The notes: generated by a model from the sequence alone, not told the origin. A DNA stretch of 38,517 nucleotides from Candidatus Prevotella equi (GCA_018065145.1 JAGHTW010000155.1:1-38517); one strand, 5' to 3'. Positions 24,501-30,159 are shown, numbered from the stretch's first letter. Program-made: numbers and translations.

Positions 24501-25664
24501 AGAGCTGCAACTGGTGCGATAACTATAGGCGAGAATGAGATTGTATCTGGTGTTTATCTATTGAACCCTACTGACAATAACGGAACGTGGCAAAAAGACG
24601 TTTCTTATCCAAAAACCGCATACAATCTTATGCTTGAAAAAGGAACAGTAGAGCATACCTACGAACCCTACACGGGCGGTCTTCCCATGCCTAACCCTTC
24701 ATTCCCTTCTGATATTCATGGGGTTGAGAGATTGGACTTTAAGGTGGTAGGTCGTAATCTGTTAGACCACAAAAATGCAAATGTTCCTAGTTCTGGAGTA
24801 ACAACATTTACAGATGATTCTGTTGTGTGTAAGAACAACCAAGGTTTTGCGATTAGTGGAATCTCATTTAATTTGAGAAGTATTGAAAACAGAAAATACA
24901 CTTTCACGAACCTTTCAAGTGCAGCTTGTTATGTAATGCTTGCTGGTGGTGATTATTCTCACCTTGTTGCTGTTGGTGGTAAATTCACTTTCGATAAAAC
25001 TGATGTGTTGACATTGCAGATGGGAAATATTGCGAGTGGAGTTACACAAACATTCAAGGGAATGTTGGAAGTTGGCAATGGTACTTCTGATGAGTTTACA
25101 CCTTACGAAGAACCTACCAATATTTATTCCATCACTCCACCTCGCACGATGTATGCCATCGGTGATGTAAAAGATACCTTGGACGTTGAACGTGGTGTGT
25201 GGGAATGGTTTTTTAATGATAAGCAAGCAAAAGAAATTCCTAATTGGCAAATGGGAGGTAGTAGCAGAGCATATACGAGAGATACTTCTGTATTTAGACA
25301 AGGTGAGAATGATATTCCTAACGTGATGTGCAATGTGTACTCAAAAACTTCAAGGTATTCAATTACAAGTGGTGATAATAAGATTACCACTTATCCAACG
25401 TCCGATAGTGCTGGTTTTATGGTACGTGATAAGGCACACACCAACAGCCTTGAAGAATGGAATGCTTTTATCAATAGCAACGATGTTCTAATTGTTTATC
25501 AGTTGGCAGAACCGACAACTACACCCATCTCCGAAGAAGACCTTACCTTCCTTCGCAGCTTGTCTACTCTTGATGCATCAAAGCATATCATCATAACAGA
25601 CCAACGTGGTGAGGATGTAAGCTATCTTTTGGAATACATTATCAAGTTGAGTGAGGTGAACTAA
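21534..25664 (+). CDS. Large tail fibre with two duplicated receptor-binding-type modules
   Basis: A 1376-residue protein, the longest gene, with TAAGGAGG upstream. Residues 1-130 form an N-terminal baseplate-type domain (BppU-like). Residues 135-270 are an Ala/Asn/Thr/Asp-rich coiled coil made of AKNATDNAKNAT-type repeats. Two similar modules follow, about residues 327-830 and 864-1375. Each opens with a LY/LW-x-L...QxY segment and an 'AKFMSL/AKYMSL...QETTNGYQ' landmark. Each contains an N/M-P-S-x-P repeat and 'ITPPR', and ends with TDQNGRDCSYILEYI or TDQRGEDVSYLLEYI. Beta-sandwich (carbohydrate-binding-like) folding is likely. Codon use drifts from the head genes, suggesting modular exchange. 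Confidence 0.85.
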   Translation: MKSGSTLMIVIASDIQNIEAVDEAIFTLKGNERLTKRFPSSSVGFSNGLFSIALTQEETLQLATENGHMIDIEAQVNFTDKSVAKTETANVFISGTLATELVDGNYPSAYTAAEIKMRFLDGVIVAQVDNEKVDEAVERADKAAEDATNAARETISATNAAKDATAKAKSATDNAKNATDNAKNATMIVEREIENARLAIDAVKAATEEAEEVIAETEKAIDNVEDAIIDAALATDRANNATISANNAASGANKAKTDAENAAAGAEKLDISGVYNSQGELVVTITRRNGKYTYVVKNGVDGQDYVITEADYEEIGRVVEESYIPHLNNTDRSVDALYELNVNQTYTKDRKVEHGASDIPTDAKFMSLMSVDGMAEQETTNGYQMLNVENKSITSYGITVDVEDGEFSVNGTANSLAIIQFPLIADIPSGTYTMYGFNSKSGDVSIRLLNSNGSAISGTDMPLNSANKKLTFTTAETARYIAIRVPSGSTVTNIVAKPMLSSRSDLTEWEKYTNGASPNPSYPQPIVGIERMDFSYVGKNLMDFYGSFTAISAKRLVGGDTVYGVPCKANKTYTASFDVTALPTSDYRIAFAVSKEASMQNGTRVIGAVSDAVVSVKTLGRASVSITPTADGYLYIRCIPTGFTLNNIQIAEGTDTDYEPYSGNAFSITPPRPLYSIGEYKDVCDVENGVWKWNFVTETYSASDSWSKEVINNHSNFYTAKKSIPSGTKANALCTHGLFHTTLREVGEVTVTVGSFNIIAFADASKSVSDFLAIIDNKPITVVAKNENTITEPISTEDLATLRTLSHLATDKILTVTDQNGRDCSYILEYIFGIDLAQKVDDNADKIESVDDKLTERIDSTDKKLDILWKLSQGQVYDFEQKTESGMSVAPSGAKYMSLEEVYGKADQETTNGYQLLSLKERHFTVSGIEIDIDNEGKLVAGGTPINATLVFIIGSYNGTTPIMEIPAGQYYFTRTARLQLYDTVLESRRAATGAITIGENEIVSGVYLLNPTDNNGTWQKDVSYPKTAYNLMLEKGTVEHTYEPYTGGLPMPNPSFPSDIHGVERLDFKVVGRNLLDHKNANVPSSGVTTFTDDSVVCKNNQGFAISGISFNLRSIENRKYTFTNLSSAACYVMLAGGDYSHLVAVGGKFTFDKTDVLTLQMGNIASGVTQTFKGMLEVGNGTSDEFTPYEEPTNIYSITPPRTMYAIGDVKDTLDVERGVWEWFFNDKQAKEIPNWQMGGSSRAYTRDTSVFRQGENDIPNVMCNVYSKTSRYSITSGDNKITTYPTSDSAGFMVRDKAHTNSLEEWNAFINSNDVLIVYQLAEPTTTPISEEDLTFLRSLSTLDASKHIIITDQRGEDVSYLLEYIIKLSEVN
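22516..24034 (+). repeat. Fibre module 1 (diverged tandem duplication)
   Basis: Encodes about 500 residues similar in order and landmarks to 24121-25661. Shared points are QETTNGYQ, 'E.Y..G..PNPS.P', a conserved ITPPR near the end and the closing SYILEYI. DNA identity is patchy, so the duplication is old or was assembled from two related fibres. Confidence 0.65.
24121..25661 (+). repeat. Fibre module 2 (diverged tandem duplication)
   Basis: Second copy of the module described at 22516-24034. It begins soon after a short charged helix (TERIDSTDKKLDILWKLSQ) and runs to the end of the protein. Shared landmarks are in the same order, with different insert sequences between them, as expected of variable receptor-binding parts. 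Confidence 0.65.
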
Positions 25665-25665
25665 T

Positions 25666-25809
25666 ATGACGGATGCACAGAGAGAAAGAATCAAGAAACT
25701 TGGTTTGAAAGAATCAGACTTTGAGAAAGATGCAGAGCAGACCACAATCGAAGACTTGGTTGAAGCACTCGATATTCTGACAAGCATTGTACTTGGAGGT
25801 GACGAATAA
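25666..25809 (+). CDS. Small hypothetical protein (47 aa)
   Basis: Below the track limit. ATG 25666 lies 1 base after the fibre stop, with GTGAGGTG upstream; the frame ends at TAA 25807. The 47-residue product is helical and acidic (MTDAQRERIKKLGLKESDF, then EDLVEALDILTSIVLGGDE). Tiny acidic genes commonly follow the last tail gene in clostridial phages. Its stop overlaps the next start (TAATG). Function unknown. Confidence 0.7.
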   Translation: MTDAQRERIKKLGLKESDFEKDAEQTTIEDLVEALDILTSIVLGGDE

Positions 25810-25913
25810 TGGTAGATTTCTATTTCAAACTGGTTAAGGCTGGCAAGATGGATATTGAGGATGTTCCGTCCAAATATCGTGAGAAAGTCAGAGAGCGTAT
25901 CAACGAGGTGTAA
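25809..25913 (+). CDS. Small CD1375/XkdX-like protein (34 aa)
   Basis: ATG 25809 overlaps the previous stop, with TTGGAGGTGAC upstream; TAA at 25911. The 34-residue product, MVDFYFKLVKAGKMDIEDVP then SKYREKVRERINEV, resembles the tiny CD1375-type family found just before holins in clostridial phages ('..LVKAG...i.DVP..yr..V...i'). Role unknown. Confidence 0.7.
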   Translation: MVDFYFKLVKAGKMDIEDVPSKYREKVRERINEV

Positions 25914-25914
25914 T

Positions 25915-26016
25915 ATGCAGATTAAGAAATGCTCAAATTGCATTTATTGGAAGAACTGTCCTTGCAACAACAGGAAAGACTCAAAAGAATGCAAGAGGAT
26001 TAAAAAGCATTATTAA
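25915..26016 (+). CDS. Cys-rich micro-protein (33 aa)
   Basis: ATG 25915, one base after the previous stop, with GAGGTG upstream; TAA at 26014. The product of 33 residues has five Cys: KKCSNCIYWKNCPCNN then a later KECKR, and many Lys. The CxxC-x5-CxC spacing suggests a small zinc knuckle. Its position right after CD1375-like and the ribosome site support expression. The family is not recognised. Confidence 0.6.
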   Translation: MQIKKCSNCIYWKNCPCNNRKDSKECKRIKKHY

Positions 26017-26310
26017 GCAGACATAATCGTAACTAATGCCCTTGGAACTCTGCGGAGTGACCATGAAAGCTTAATCTCTGCGGAGACATAAGAAAGGCGC
26101 AATCAAGTTACAAGCAAGTTAAAATCAACATTTAAAGTGCCATTTTTGCCGATTTTTTGCAAAAAACACGTTTAAATTGTTGTTTTTGGCAAGTTAAGAT
26201 GTAAGATGCCCACACTTGAAATATAGTGGAAGATTCTGTAGGATGCGTCCTTATGATGAGAAGACGGCTGGGATTGCAAGGGCTTGCCTAGTCTACAAAT
26301 GAGGTGGAAA
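26017..26310. other. 294-bp non-coding region before the holin
   Basis: No supported gene on either strand; the minus ORF 26172-26381 runs across the holin start without a ribosome site. It holds the twin UGCG hairpins (26043-26092) and three CAAGTTA direct repeats (about 26104, 26115 and 26189). A run of T/A-rich sequence, a further hairpin AGGA-TGCG-TCCT (26240-26251) and GCAAG-GG-CTTGC (26275-26286) complete it. In an otherwise gapless late operon this suggests a structured regulatory RNA or processing region ahead of the lysis genes. Confidence 0.5.
26043..26092 (+). ncRNA. Twin UGCG-tetraloop hairpins with shared architecture
   Basis: Hairpin 1 (26043-26063): TGG, A, ACTC-TGCG-GAGT, GA, CCA. 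Hairpin 2 (26070-26092): CTTA, A, TCTC-TGCG-GAGA, CA, TAAG. Both have a 4-bp inner stem closed by C(UGCG)G, a stable UNCG-type tetraloop. Both have a 1x2 internal loop at the same place and an outer stem of 3-4 bp. Inner and outer stems differ between the two by compensatory changes, which points to selection for RNA structure. Confidence 0.55.
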
Positions 26311-26769
26311 ATGGAAAAATTTAAAGTAATTGTTGTTGCTGCTGTAGGCGCTCTTACAAGCTTTCTTGGTGTGCTTGCCATTCCAGTTTATTTGCTTGTT
26401 GGATGCAATGTGATTGATTATATTACTGGCTTAATTGCCAGCAAGTATAGAGGAGAAAAACTTTCTTCTTACAAAGGAATTAAAGGGATCGCAAAAAAGG
26501 TATGCCAATGGCTTTTGATAATTGTGGGATCATGGATTGATATTTTGATCCAGTACGCAGTAGAAAGCGCAGGGATTCCTTTGGAATTTCCTTTTATTGT
26601 TGCAATCGTTGTTGCGATCTGGCTGGTATTGAATGAGATGATCTCAATTCTGGAAAACATGGTTGATATCGGTGTAGATATGCCGCCTTTTCTGATGCCT
26701 ATTGTAAAGAGGATCAAGCACGTAACAGAAGAGCAGATCAAGGAGGAAGAAGATGAAGATAGCAATTGA
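26311..26769 (+). CDS. Holin (phage_holin_4/toxin-secretion holin family)
   Basis: A 152-residue protein. ATG 26311 follows GAGGTGGAAA; the track start 26284 has no site. It has three or more hydrophobic helices (FKVIVVAAVGALTSFLGVLA, then YLLVGCNVIDYITGLIA, VCQWLLIIVGSWIDILIQYA, FPFIVAIVVAIWLVL) and a charged C-terminus. The DYITGLIASKYRGEKLSS motif, 'S.KG..GI.KKV', is diagnostic of this holin family. It makes membrane holes to release the amidase encoded next, with which it overlaps by 17 bases. Confidence 0.92.
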   Translation: MEKFKVIVVAAVGALTSFLGVLAIPVYLLVGCNVIDYITGLIASKYRGEKLSSYKGIKGIAKKVCQWLLIIVGSWIDILIQYAVESAGIPLEFPFIVAIVVAIWLVLNEMISILENMVDIGVDMPPFLMPIVKRIKHVTEEQIKEEEDEDSN

Positions 26770-27523
26770 TGCAGGACATGGAGATATAAAATACACTGCA
26801 GGCAAGCGCACTCCAGACGGTTATGCAGAGCACTGGGCAAATGTAATGGTAGCGTCTTATTTTGCGCAGGCTATGGATCGCTGCGGCGTGCCTTATATTA
26901 AAACAGGCTGGAACGATGACAATGCAACAGATGATGTAGACACTGCACTTTCAACAAGACAGAAACAGATCAAAGCAGCAAAGTGTGATTATTCAATCTC
27001 TTTTCATTTTAACGCTTACGGCGACGGGAAGACATACAACGGCGCGCAGGGAATTGAAACACTGATCTCAAACAAGTACCCTGCAGATTCAAAGAGACTT
27101 GCAGAATGTATCCAGAAATATCTTATTAAAGGTACAAAGCAGACAAACAGAGGCGTCAAAACGCAGTCTTTGGCTATGTGCAATTGTTCCGTAATGGGAA
27201 CAAAGGCCAGTGTGCTGATTGAGTGCGGATTTATGACAAACGAGTATGAAGCAAAGCTGATGCAGTCGCATGCATTCTGCAAAGAGTGCGCTGAAGAGGC
27301 CGCACAGGGCTTTTGCGAATACGCAGGCATAAAATATGTACCTGCAGGAAATACCGCTGTAATTGCGCCTGCAACGCAGTCACAGACATATGTGGTGCAG
27401 AAGGGTGACACACTTTCAGGCATTGGCCGCAAGTTTAATGTAAAGTGGCAGGATATTGCTTTGAAAAACAACATTAAATCACCGTATACAATCCGTGTAG
27501 GACAGAAGATTATTATTAAATAA
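26753..27523 (+). CDS. Endolysin: N-acetylmuramoyl-L-alanine amidase with LysM
   Basis: A 256-residue protein, ATG 26753 with AAGGAGGAAG inside the holin gene. Residues 1-185 form an Amidase_3 domain: IAIDAGHGD (zinc His), then the second zinc site region around AEHWAN, SFHFNAYG (zinc His), and VLIECGFMTNEYEA with the catalytic Glu. A linker leads to one LysM repeat at the end (TYVVQKGDTLSGIGRKF, ending IRVGQKIIIK). It cuts the amide bond between muramic acid and the stem peptide, after holin pores open. No signal peptide, in line with holin dependence. Confidence 0.95.
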   Translation: MKIAIDAGHGDIKYTAGKRTPDGYAEHWANVMVASYFAQAMDRCGVPYIKTGWNDDNATDDVDTALSTRQKQIKAAKCDYSISFHFNAYGDGKTYNGAQGIETLISNKYPADSKRLAECIQKYLIKGTKQTNRGVKTQSLAMCNCSVMGTKASVLIECGFMTNEYEAKLMQSHAFCKECAEEAAQGFCEYAGIKYVPAGNTAVIAPATQSQTYVVQKGDTLSGIGRKFNVKWQDIALKNNIKSPYTIRVGQKIIIK

Positions 27524-27533
27524 GGAAAGAAAA

Positions 27534-27566
27534 GGGGAGGCATAAAAAGCCTCCCCACTTTGTTTT
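27534..27566 (+). terminator. Intrinsic terminator after the lysis genes
   Basis: GGGGAGGC (27534-27541) pairs perfectly with GCCTCCCC (27549-27556) around a 7-base loop, followed by a T-rich stretch ACTTTGTTTT. It ends late transcription before the att-like sites and the convergent integrase gene. Confidence 0.9.
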
Positions 27567-27611
27567 GTACTAAAATAACATTCGCATTGGCAAATGTATA
27601 AATAGTACAAA
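27564..27611. other. Candidate integrase attachment site A (attP-like)
   Basis: A 48-bp imperfect palindrome beginning TTTGTACTA and ending TAGTACAAA, with inner halves AATAACAT and ATGTATAA around a central TT (27587-27588). Size, dyad symmetry and position beside the serine integrase gene fit an attP site. A second site with the same geometry follows at 27614. Confidence 0.6.
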
Positions 27612-27613
27612 TA

Positions 27614-27657
27614 TGTACTAAAATAACATAACCACTGGTCTATGTATGGTTAGTACA
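27614..27657. other. Candidate integrase attachment site B (attP-like)
   Basis: A 44-bp imperfect palindrome from TGTACTA to TAGTACA, sharing TGTACTAAAATAACAT with site A, and with the same 44-bp distance between the outer GTAC-containing half sites. Centre CT at 27635-27636, different from site A. Offset from A is exactly 48 bp. One of the two should be the crossover site. Confidence 0.55.
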
Positions 27658-27660
27658 AAA

Positions 27661-28989
27661 TTAGACAAATTTAATTCCATCAATCTCGCCGCTGGCATTT
27701 ACGTCGATTTCCCTTACAATGTTCTGCCAGAATAGTTTTCTGTTTTCTTTTGTAAGCTCATCGTATATCTCTTTCCAGTTTCCAAACACAACACTGGTAG
27801 CTGCAACTTTTCTTTCCACAAGCTGATCAGACAGAGAAGCAATTTCTTTTTGAATTGCTCTGATCTTTTTGTCGTATTCGTCAATGTCAAGTCTTCCCAT
27901 TTCATACAGGTGATCCAGACGTTTCATTGCTTGCTCCAGATCCTCTATGCTTTTAGTTTTCTTTTTCTTTTCGCTGGTTGTTAATGAAGATATTTTCGCT
28001 GTGTAGGAATCCAGATACAGCCTGATGTTGCTGATCATTGTTTCCTCCAGATACTGTTCACCAACTGCAAAATGTTTGTGGAGTCCCTTTGTGCCACTAG
28101 GGCAGCGGTAATAAATATACGTCTTGCCTCGCATGGTGTTTTTGTTTGCAGCAAGCCTAGATCCGCAAATAGGGCACTTGATCATGCCAGTATACAGATA
28201 ATGTAGTCCAGACGGCGCAGCCTTTATGCAGTTTAAGGATCTCACCCTCTGCATGTATTCTTCAGTGAAATATGGTTCACAAAAGCTGTCGTTTTCTCTG
28301 ACGCGGCCTATGTATAAATCAGAGTTGATCATTGCCTGCAGCATTCTGAGAGTAAAATCAGGATCGTAAGTTTCCCTTACCCATTTTGCAGTGCCATTTT
28401 TGTTTTTGCTAAGTAGGAGATGCTCAAAGATTGCGCGCGTTTCCTCTTCCTTGTCGTGGACAATTCTTTTGTATCCATCAATCTTTTCGATTTTGAATCC
28501 AAAGCGCGGCAGTTTCCCAGTGTAGGCCAGTCCGTGAGATATTTTGAAGCGGTGCATATCTTTGTATCGCTCAGATGTGAGCGCCCATTCAAGCTCCGCC
28601 ATTGCGGCCATTTGATACATAAAATTCCTGCCGTATGGTGTTGATGTATCAATCTGCTGACTGACAGAGACAAGACTGCTGCCAGATTCCTCGATATCGT
28701 GGAATATATTGCAAAAGTCCCTCATATTACGCGCTATTCTGTCATAACGCATAATTACAACCAGATCAATCTTGTGTAACTTCACATCATTCATCATGCG
28801 CAGGAAATCTTTTCTATATTTCATAGAATGGCCTGTGAATCCATAATCTGCATCATAGAGTGTAAGCTCATAATTCCCTGCGCCATATTTTCCATCCAGA
28901 TATGAAGTGCAGTTATAAACCTGCGCCTCCATACTGTCTGAGTCTTTTTTCTCTTTCGATTTTCTAGGATAAATCGCTGCTCTTATCAT
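27661..28989 (-). CDS. int: Large serine recombinase (phage integrase)
   Basis: A 442-residue protein. I start at ATG 28989 (MIRAAIYPRKS), overlapping the upstream gene's stop as ATGA; the track's 12 extra residues have no ribosome site. The resolvase-type domain (residues 1-150) has the catalytic Ser in YPRKSKEKK and Arg residues in MRYDRIARNMRDF. Next come the recombinase domain, a zinc ribbon (CPICGSRLAANK, then YYRCPSGTKGLHKH) and a coiled coil (SIEDLEQAMKRLDHLYEMG). It joins attP and attB to insert the prophage and, with a directionality factor, excises it. It converges on the lysis terminator next to the att-like sites. Confidence 0.93.
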   Translation of the reverse strand: MIRAAIYPRKSKEKKDSDSMEAQVYNCTSYLDGKYGAGNYELTLYDADYGFTGHSMKYRKDFLRMMNDVKLHKIDLVVIMRYDRIARNMRDFCNIFHDIEESGSSLVSVSQQIDTSTPYGRNFMYQMAAMAELEWALTSERYKDMHRFKISHGLAYTGKLPRFGFKIEKIDGYKRIVHDKEEETRAIFEHLLLSKNKNGTAKWVRETYDPDFTLRMLQAMINSDLYIGRVRENDSFCEPYFTEEYMQRVRSLNCIKAAPSGLHYLYTGMIKCPICGSRLAANKNTMRGKTYIYYRCPSGTKGLHKHFAVGEQYLEETMISNIRLYLDSYTAKISSLTTSEKKKKTKSIEDLEQAMKRLDHLYEMGRLDIDEYDKKIRAIQKEIASLSDQLVERKVAATSVVFGNWKEIYDELTKENRKLFWQNIVREIDVNASGEIDGIKFV

Positions 28990-29204
28990 CTTTTCACTTC
29001 CCAAGATCTTCCGCAATCGTTGCATGTAGCAGTAGTAATCATTATAACTTTTTCTTTTCTACGGCGTACAAGCATCCACAAAAGCCAGAGGCCTCCAGTA
29101 ATACAGATCATAAAAAGATTCCACAAAAAGGATCTTCTCACGCTCTTTACAACAGCACTGGTTGTACAGTTTACATTCTCACTTCCACATTTTACACATT
29201 TCAT
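28986..29204 (-). CDS. Zinc-ribbon protein with one membrane segment (LITAF-like layout)
   Basis: A 72-residue protein with AAAGGAGGAT before ATG 29204. It starts KCVKCGSENVNC, carries one hydrophobic helix (SFLWNLFMICITGGLWLLWML, residues about 26-45) and ends TATCNDCGRSWEV. Two CxxC halves flanking a membrane-inserted helix is the layout of LITAF-type or split zinc-ribbon membrane proteins. Co-transcribed with the integrase (ATGA overlap), so it may be made in the lysogen. Superinfection immunity or a role with integration are possible; neither is shown. Confidence 0.7.
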   Translation of the reverse strand: MKCVKCGSENVNCTTSAVVKSVRRSFLWNLFMICITGGLWLLWMLVRRRKEKVIMITTATCNDCGRSWEVKR

Positions 29205-29235
29205 ATTTTTATCCTCCTTTTTCTTAACACTTTCT

Positions 29236-29250
29236 TATCACTTAATGATA
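29236..29250. promoter_or_regulatory. Palindrome upstream of the integrase operon
   Basis: TATCA-CTTAA-TGATA is a perfect 5-bp inverted repeat, 32 bp before the start of the zinc-ribbon gene. It could be an operator or an mRNA hairpin in the int leader. No convincing minus-strand promoter could be fixed around it. Confidence 0.35.
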
Positions 29251-29298
29251 TAGAAATGTGATATGGTTTTTTTGTTTAGTTTTGCCAATGTACAAAAT

Positions 29299-29320
29299 CG
29301 AACAAGTGTTCTAATATAAT
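29299..29320 (+). promoter_or_regulatory. LexA (SOS) box overlapping a promoter
   Basis: CGAACAAGTGTTCT (29299-29312) matches the Gram-positive LexA/DinR consensus CGAACRNRYGTTYC at 13 of 14 positions and forms the GAACA-N2-TGTTC palindrome. A -10 TATAAT lies at 29315-29320, three bases downstream, so bound LexA would block RNA polymerase. No good -35 is seen. The promoter drives the 35-residue ORF at 29355 after DNA damage. Confidence 0.75.
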
Positions 29321-29354
29321 TATATCCCACTTATAAACGAAAGGGGGCATACAA

Positions 29355-29462
29355 ATGGGATACAAAGATGAAATCATACAGATGATAACTAAAATTGATA
29401 ATATAAAGATACTTGAATACATTTACGCTTTTTTAAATGAATATATTTTTAACCAAGCATAG
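29355..29462 (+). CDS. SOS-controlled 35-residue ORF, candidate antirepressor
   Basis: ATG 29355 with AAAGGGGG (29340-29347) upstream, ending TAG 29462. The product is helical throughout, with a MGYKDEIIQMITKIDNIK helix and an amphipathic, Tyr/Ile/Phe-rich second helix ending FNQA. It is below the track limit. The gene lies behind a LexA box and converges on the CI-like repressor gene, overlapping its last 14 bases. The repressor lacks a self-cleaving domain, so SOS induction needs another input. A small LexA-controlled protein that binds and inactivates the repressor, as with the small antirepressors of Gifsy phages, would explain this arrangement. Antisense interference with repressor mRNA is the alternative. 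Confidence 0.6.
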   Translation: MGYKDEIIQMITKIDNIKILEYIYAFLNEYIFNQA

Positions 29463-29781
29463 AAGCAATCATATTTTCAATTATCAATTTGTCACGATCC
29501 GAAAGTCTTTCAAAATTCTTTACAAGCTTTGCTGATCTCGCAGCGGTTGCACTCACTGCAGTTTGCTCTTCTACGAGATCGGCCTTGCTTATACCAAAAT
29601 AATTTGCCATCATTTCGATTTTGTCCATTCTTGGATAAGTATTAGCATTTACCCAGTTACTCAGTGTAGTTGCAGGAACGCCGATTTCTTCCGCAAGTCT
29701 TGCACAGCTTATTCCTTTGATCTCAACATAACGCAAAATATTCTTTGCTAACGTCTCTTTATTTCCTAAATTGTTGCTCAT
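29449..29781 (-). CDS. CI-like phage repressor (Xre family, no protease domain)
   Basis: A 110-residue protein with an N-terminal HTH_3 domain: the helix-turn-helix spans roughly CARLAEEIGVPATTLSNWVN, followed by PRMDKIEMMANYFGISKADL. The remaining 35 residues are a short helical tail ending LSDRDKLIIENMIASM, probably for dimerisation. No S24/LexA-type Ser-Lys peptidase is present. Divergent from the Cro-like gene across a 170-bp control region carrying palindromic operators. Presumed to hold the early promoter shut in the lysogen and regulate its own promoter. The ribosome site AAGGAAGTG precedes the start. Confidence 0.85.
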   Translation of the reverse strand: MSNNLGNKETLAKNILRYVEIKGISCARLAEEIGVPATTLSNWVNANTYPRMDKIEMMANYFGISKADLVEEQTAVSATAARSAKLVKNFERLSDRDKLIIENMIASMLG

Positions 29782-29814
29782 TTAATCACTTCCTTTTCTT
29801 TTGTGTTTAACAAT

Positions 29815-29843
29815 ATACTACCTTTATTCGGCAATAAAATCAA
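29815..29843 (-). promoter_or_regulatory. Repressor promoter (pRM-like)
   Basis: On the minus strand a -35 TTGATT (29843-29838) and -10 TAGTAT (29820-29815) are spaced by 17 bp. Operator O1 covers the spacer and part of the -10, so the repressor gene is likely autoregulated. Confidence 0.65.
29819..29833. promoter_or_regulatory. Operator O1 (repressor promoter)
   Basis: TACCTTTATTCGGCA; read on the minus strand it is TGCCGAATAAAGGTA, one member of a 15-bp family with the form TACCG-N5-CGGTA. It lies over the repressor's own promoter. Confidence 0.65.
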
Positions 29844-29860
29844 TATTTTCATTAAAAAAA

Positions 29861-29875
29861 TACCGAAAAAAGGTT
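29861..29875. promoter_or_regulatory. Operator O2 (overlaps early -35)
   Basis: TACCGAAAAAAGGTT, 15 bp, matching TACCG-N5-CGGTA with two changes. Its last two bases are the first two of the early promoter -35 box. Confidence 0.7.
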
Positions 29876-29902
29876 GACACATACCGACATTAGGTATATA
29901 TT
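29874..29902 (+). promoter_or_regulatory. Early lytic promoter (pR-like)
   Basis: Perfect -35 TTGACA at 29874-29879, 17-bp spacer and -10 TATATT at 29897-29902. Operator O2 touches the -35, and O3 fills the spacer exactly. This is the start of the long early operon, which ends at the terminator 481-511 on the circle. Confidence 0.88.
29882..29896. promoter_or_regulatory. Operator O3 (early promoter spacer)
   Basis: TACCGACATTAGGTA, 15 bp, centred in the spacer between -35 and -10 of the early promoter; binding would exclude RNA polymerase. It matches the family TACCG-N5-CGGTA with one change. Confidence 0.8.
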
Positions 29903-29913
29903 ACATTATGTAA

Positions 29914-29928
29914 TACCGAAAAACGGTA
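29914..29928. promoter_or_regulatory. Operator O4 (perfect palindrome after the early -10)
   Basis: TACCG-AAAAA-CGGTA, the perfect consensus palindrome, lies just after the early promoter start region, 23 bp before the Cro-like start. Confidence 0.85.
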
Positions 29929-29950
29929 GATGAAGAAAGGAGACGGTTAA

Positions 29951-30154
29951 ATGGGTATCACACTTAAGGCTGCAAGAGTTAATGTCGGAATGTCTCGGAC
30001 TGTTGCCGCAGAAAAATTAGAGGTTGCTGTAAGCACACTTCGTAATTACGAAATTGGCAAAACATATCCACCTGTGGATGTTGTTAAGCGAATGGAGAAT
30101 GTATACGGGGTATCTTATAGCGATCTTATTTTTTTACCTATGTATACCGAATAA
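29951..30154 (+). CDS. Cro-like HTH regulator
   Basis: A 67-residue Xre-type protein, nearly all DNA-binding domain: LKAARVNVGMSRTVAAEKLE (helices 1-2) and VAVSTLRNYEIGKTYPPVDV (recognition helix and following turn). ATG 29951 follows AAAGGAG. First gene of the early operon and divergent from the CI-like repressor; the classic Cro place, presumed to repress the repressor promoter through the same operators. Operator O5 overlaps its stop codon. Confidence 0.85.
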   Translation: MGITLKAARVNVGMSRTVAAEKLEVAVSTLRNYEIGKTYPPVDVVKRMENVYGVSYSDLIFLPMYTE

Positions 30155-30159
30155 CGGTA
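30145..30159. promoter_or_regulatory. Operator O5 (perfect palindrome overlapping the Cro-like stop)
   Basis: TACCG-AATAA-CGGTA, the second perfect consensus copy, spans the stop codon of the Cro-like gene. A repressor bound here, about 230 bp from O4, could loop with the main operators or block elongating polymerase. Confidence 0.75.

Noticed and set aside
21534-26016. Diversity-generating retroelement acting on the tail fibre
   Set aside because: No reverse transcriptase, no template repeat and no accessory gene found anywhere in the complete genome; the two fibre modules are diverged over their length rather than at adenines.
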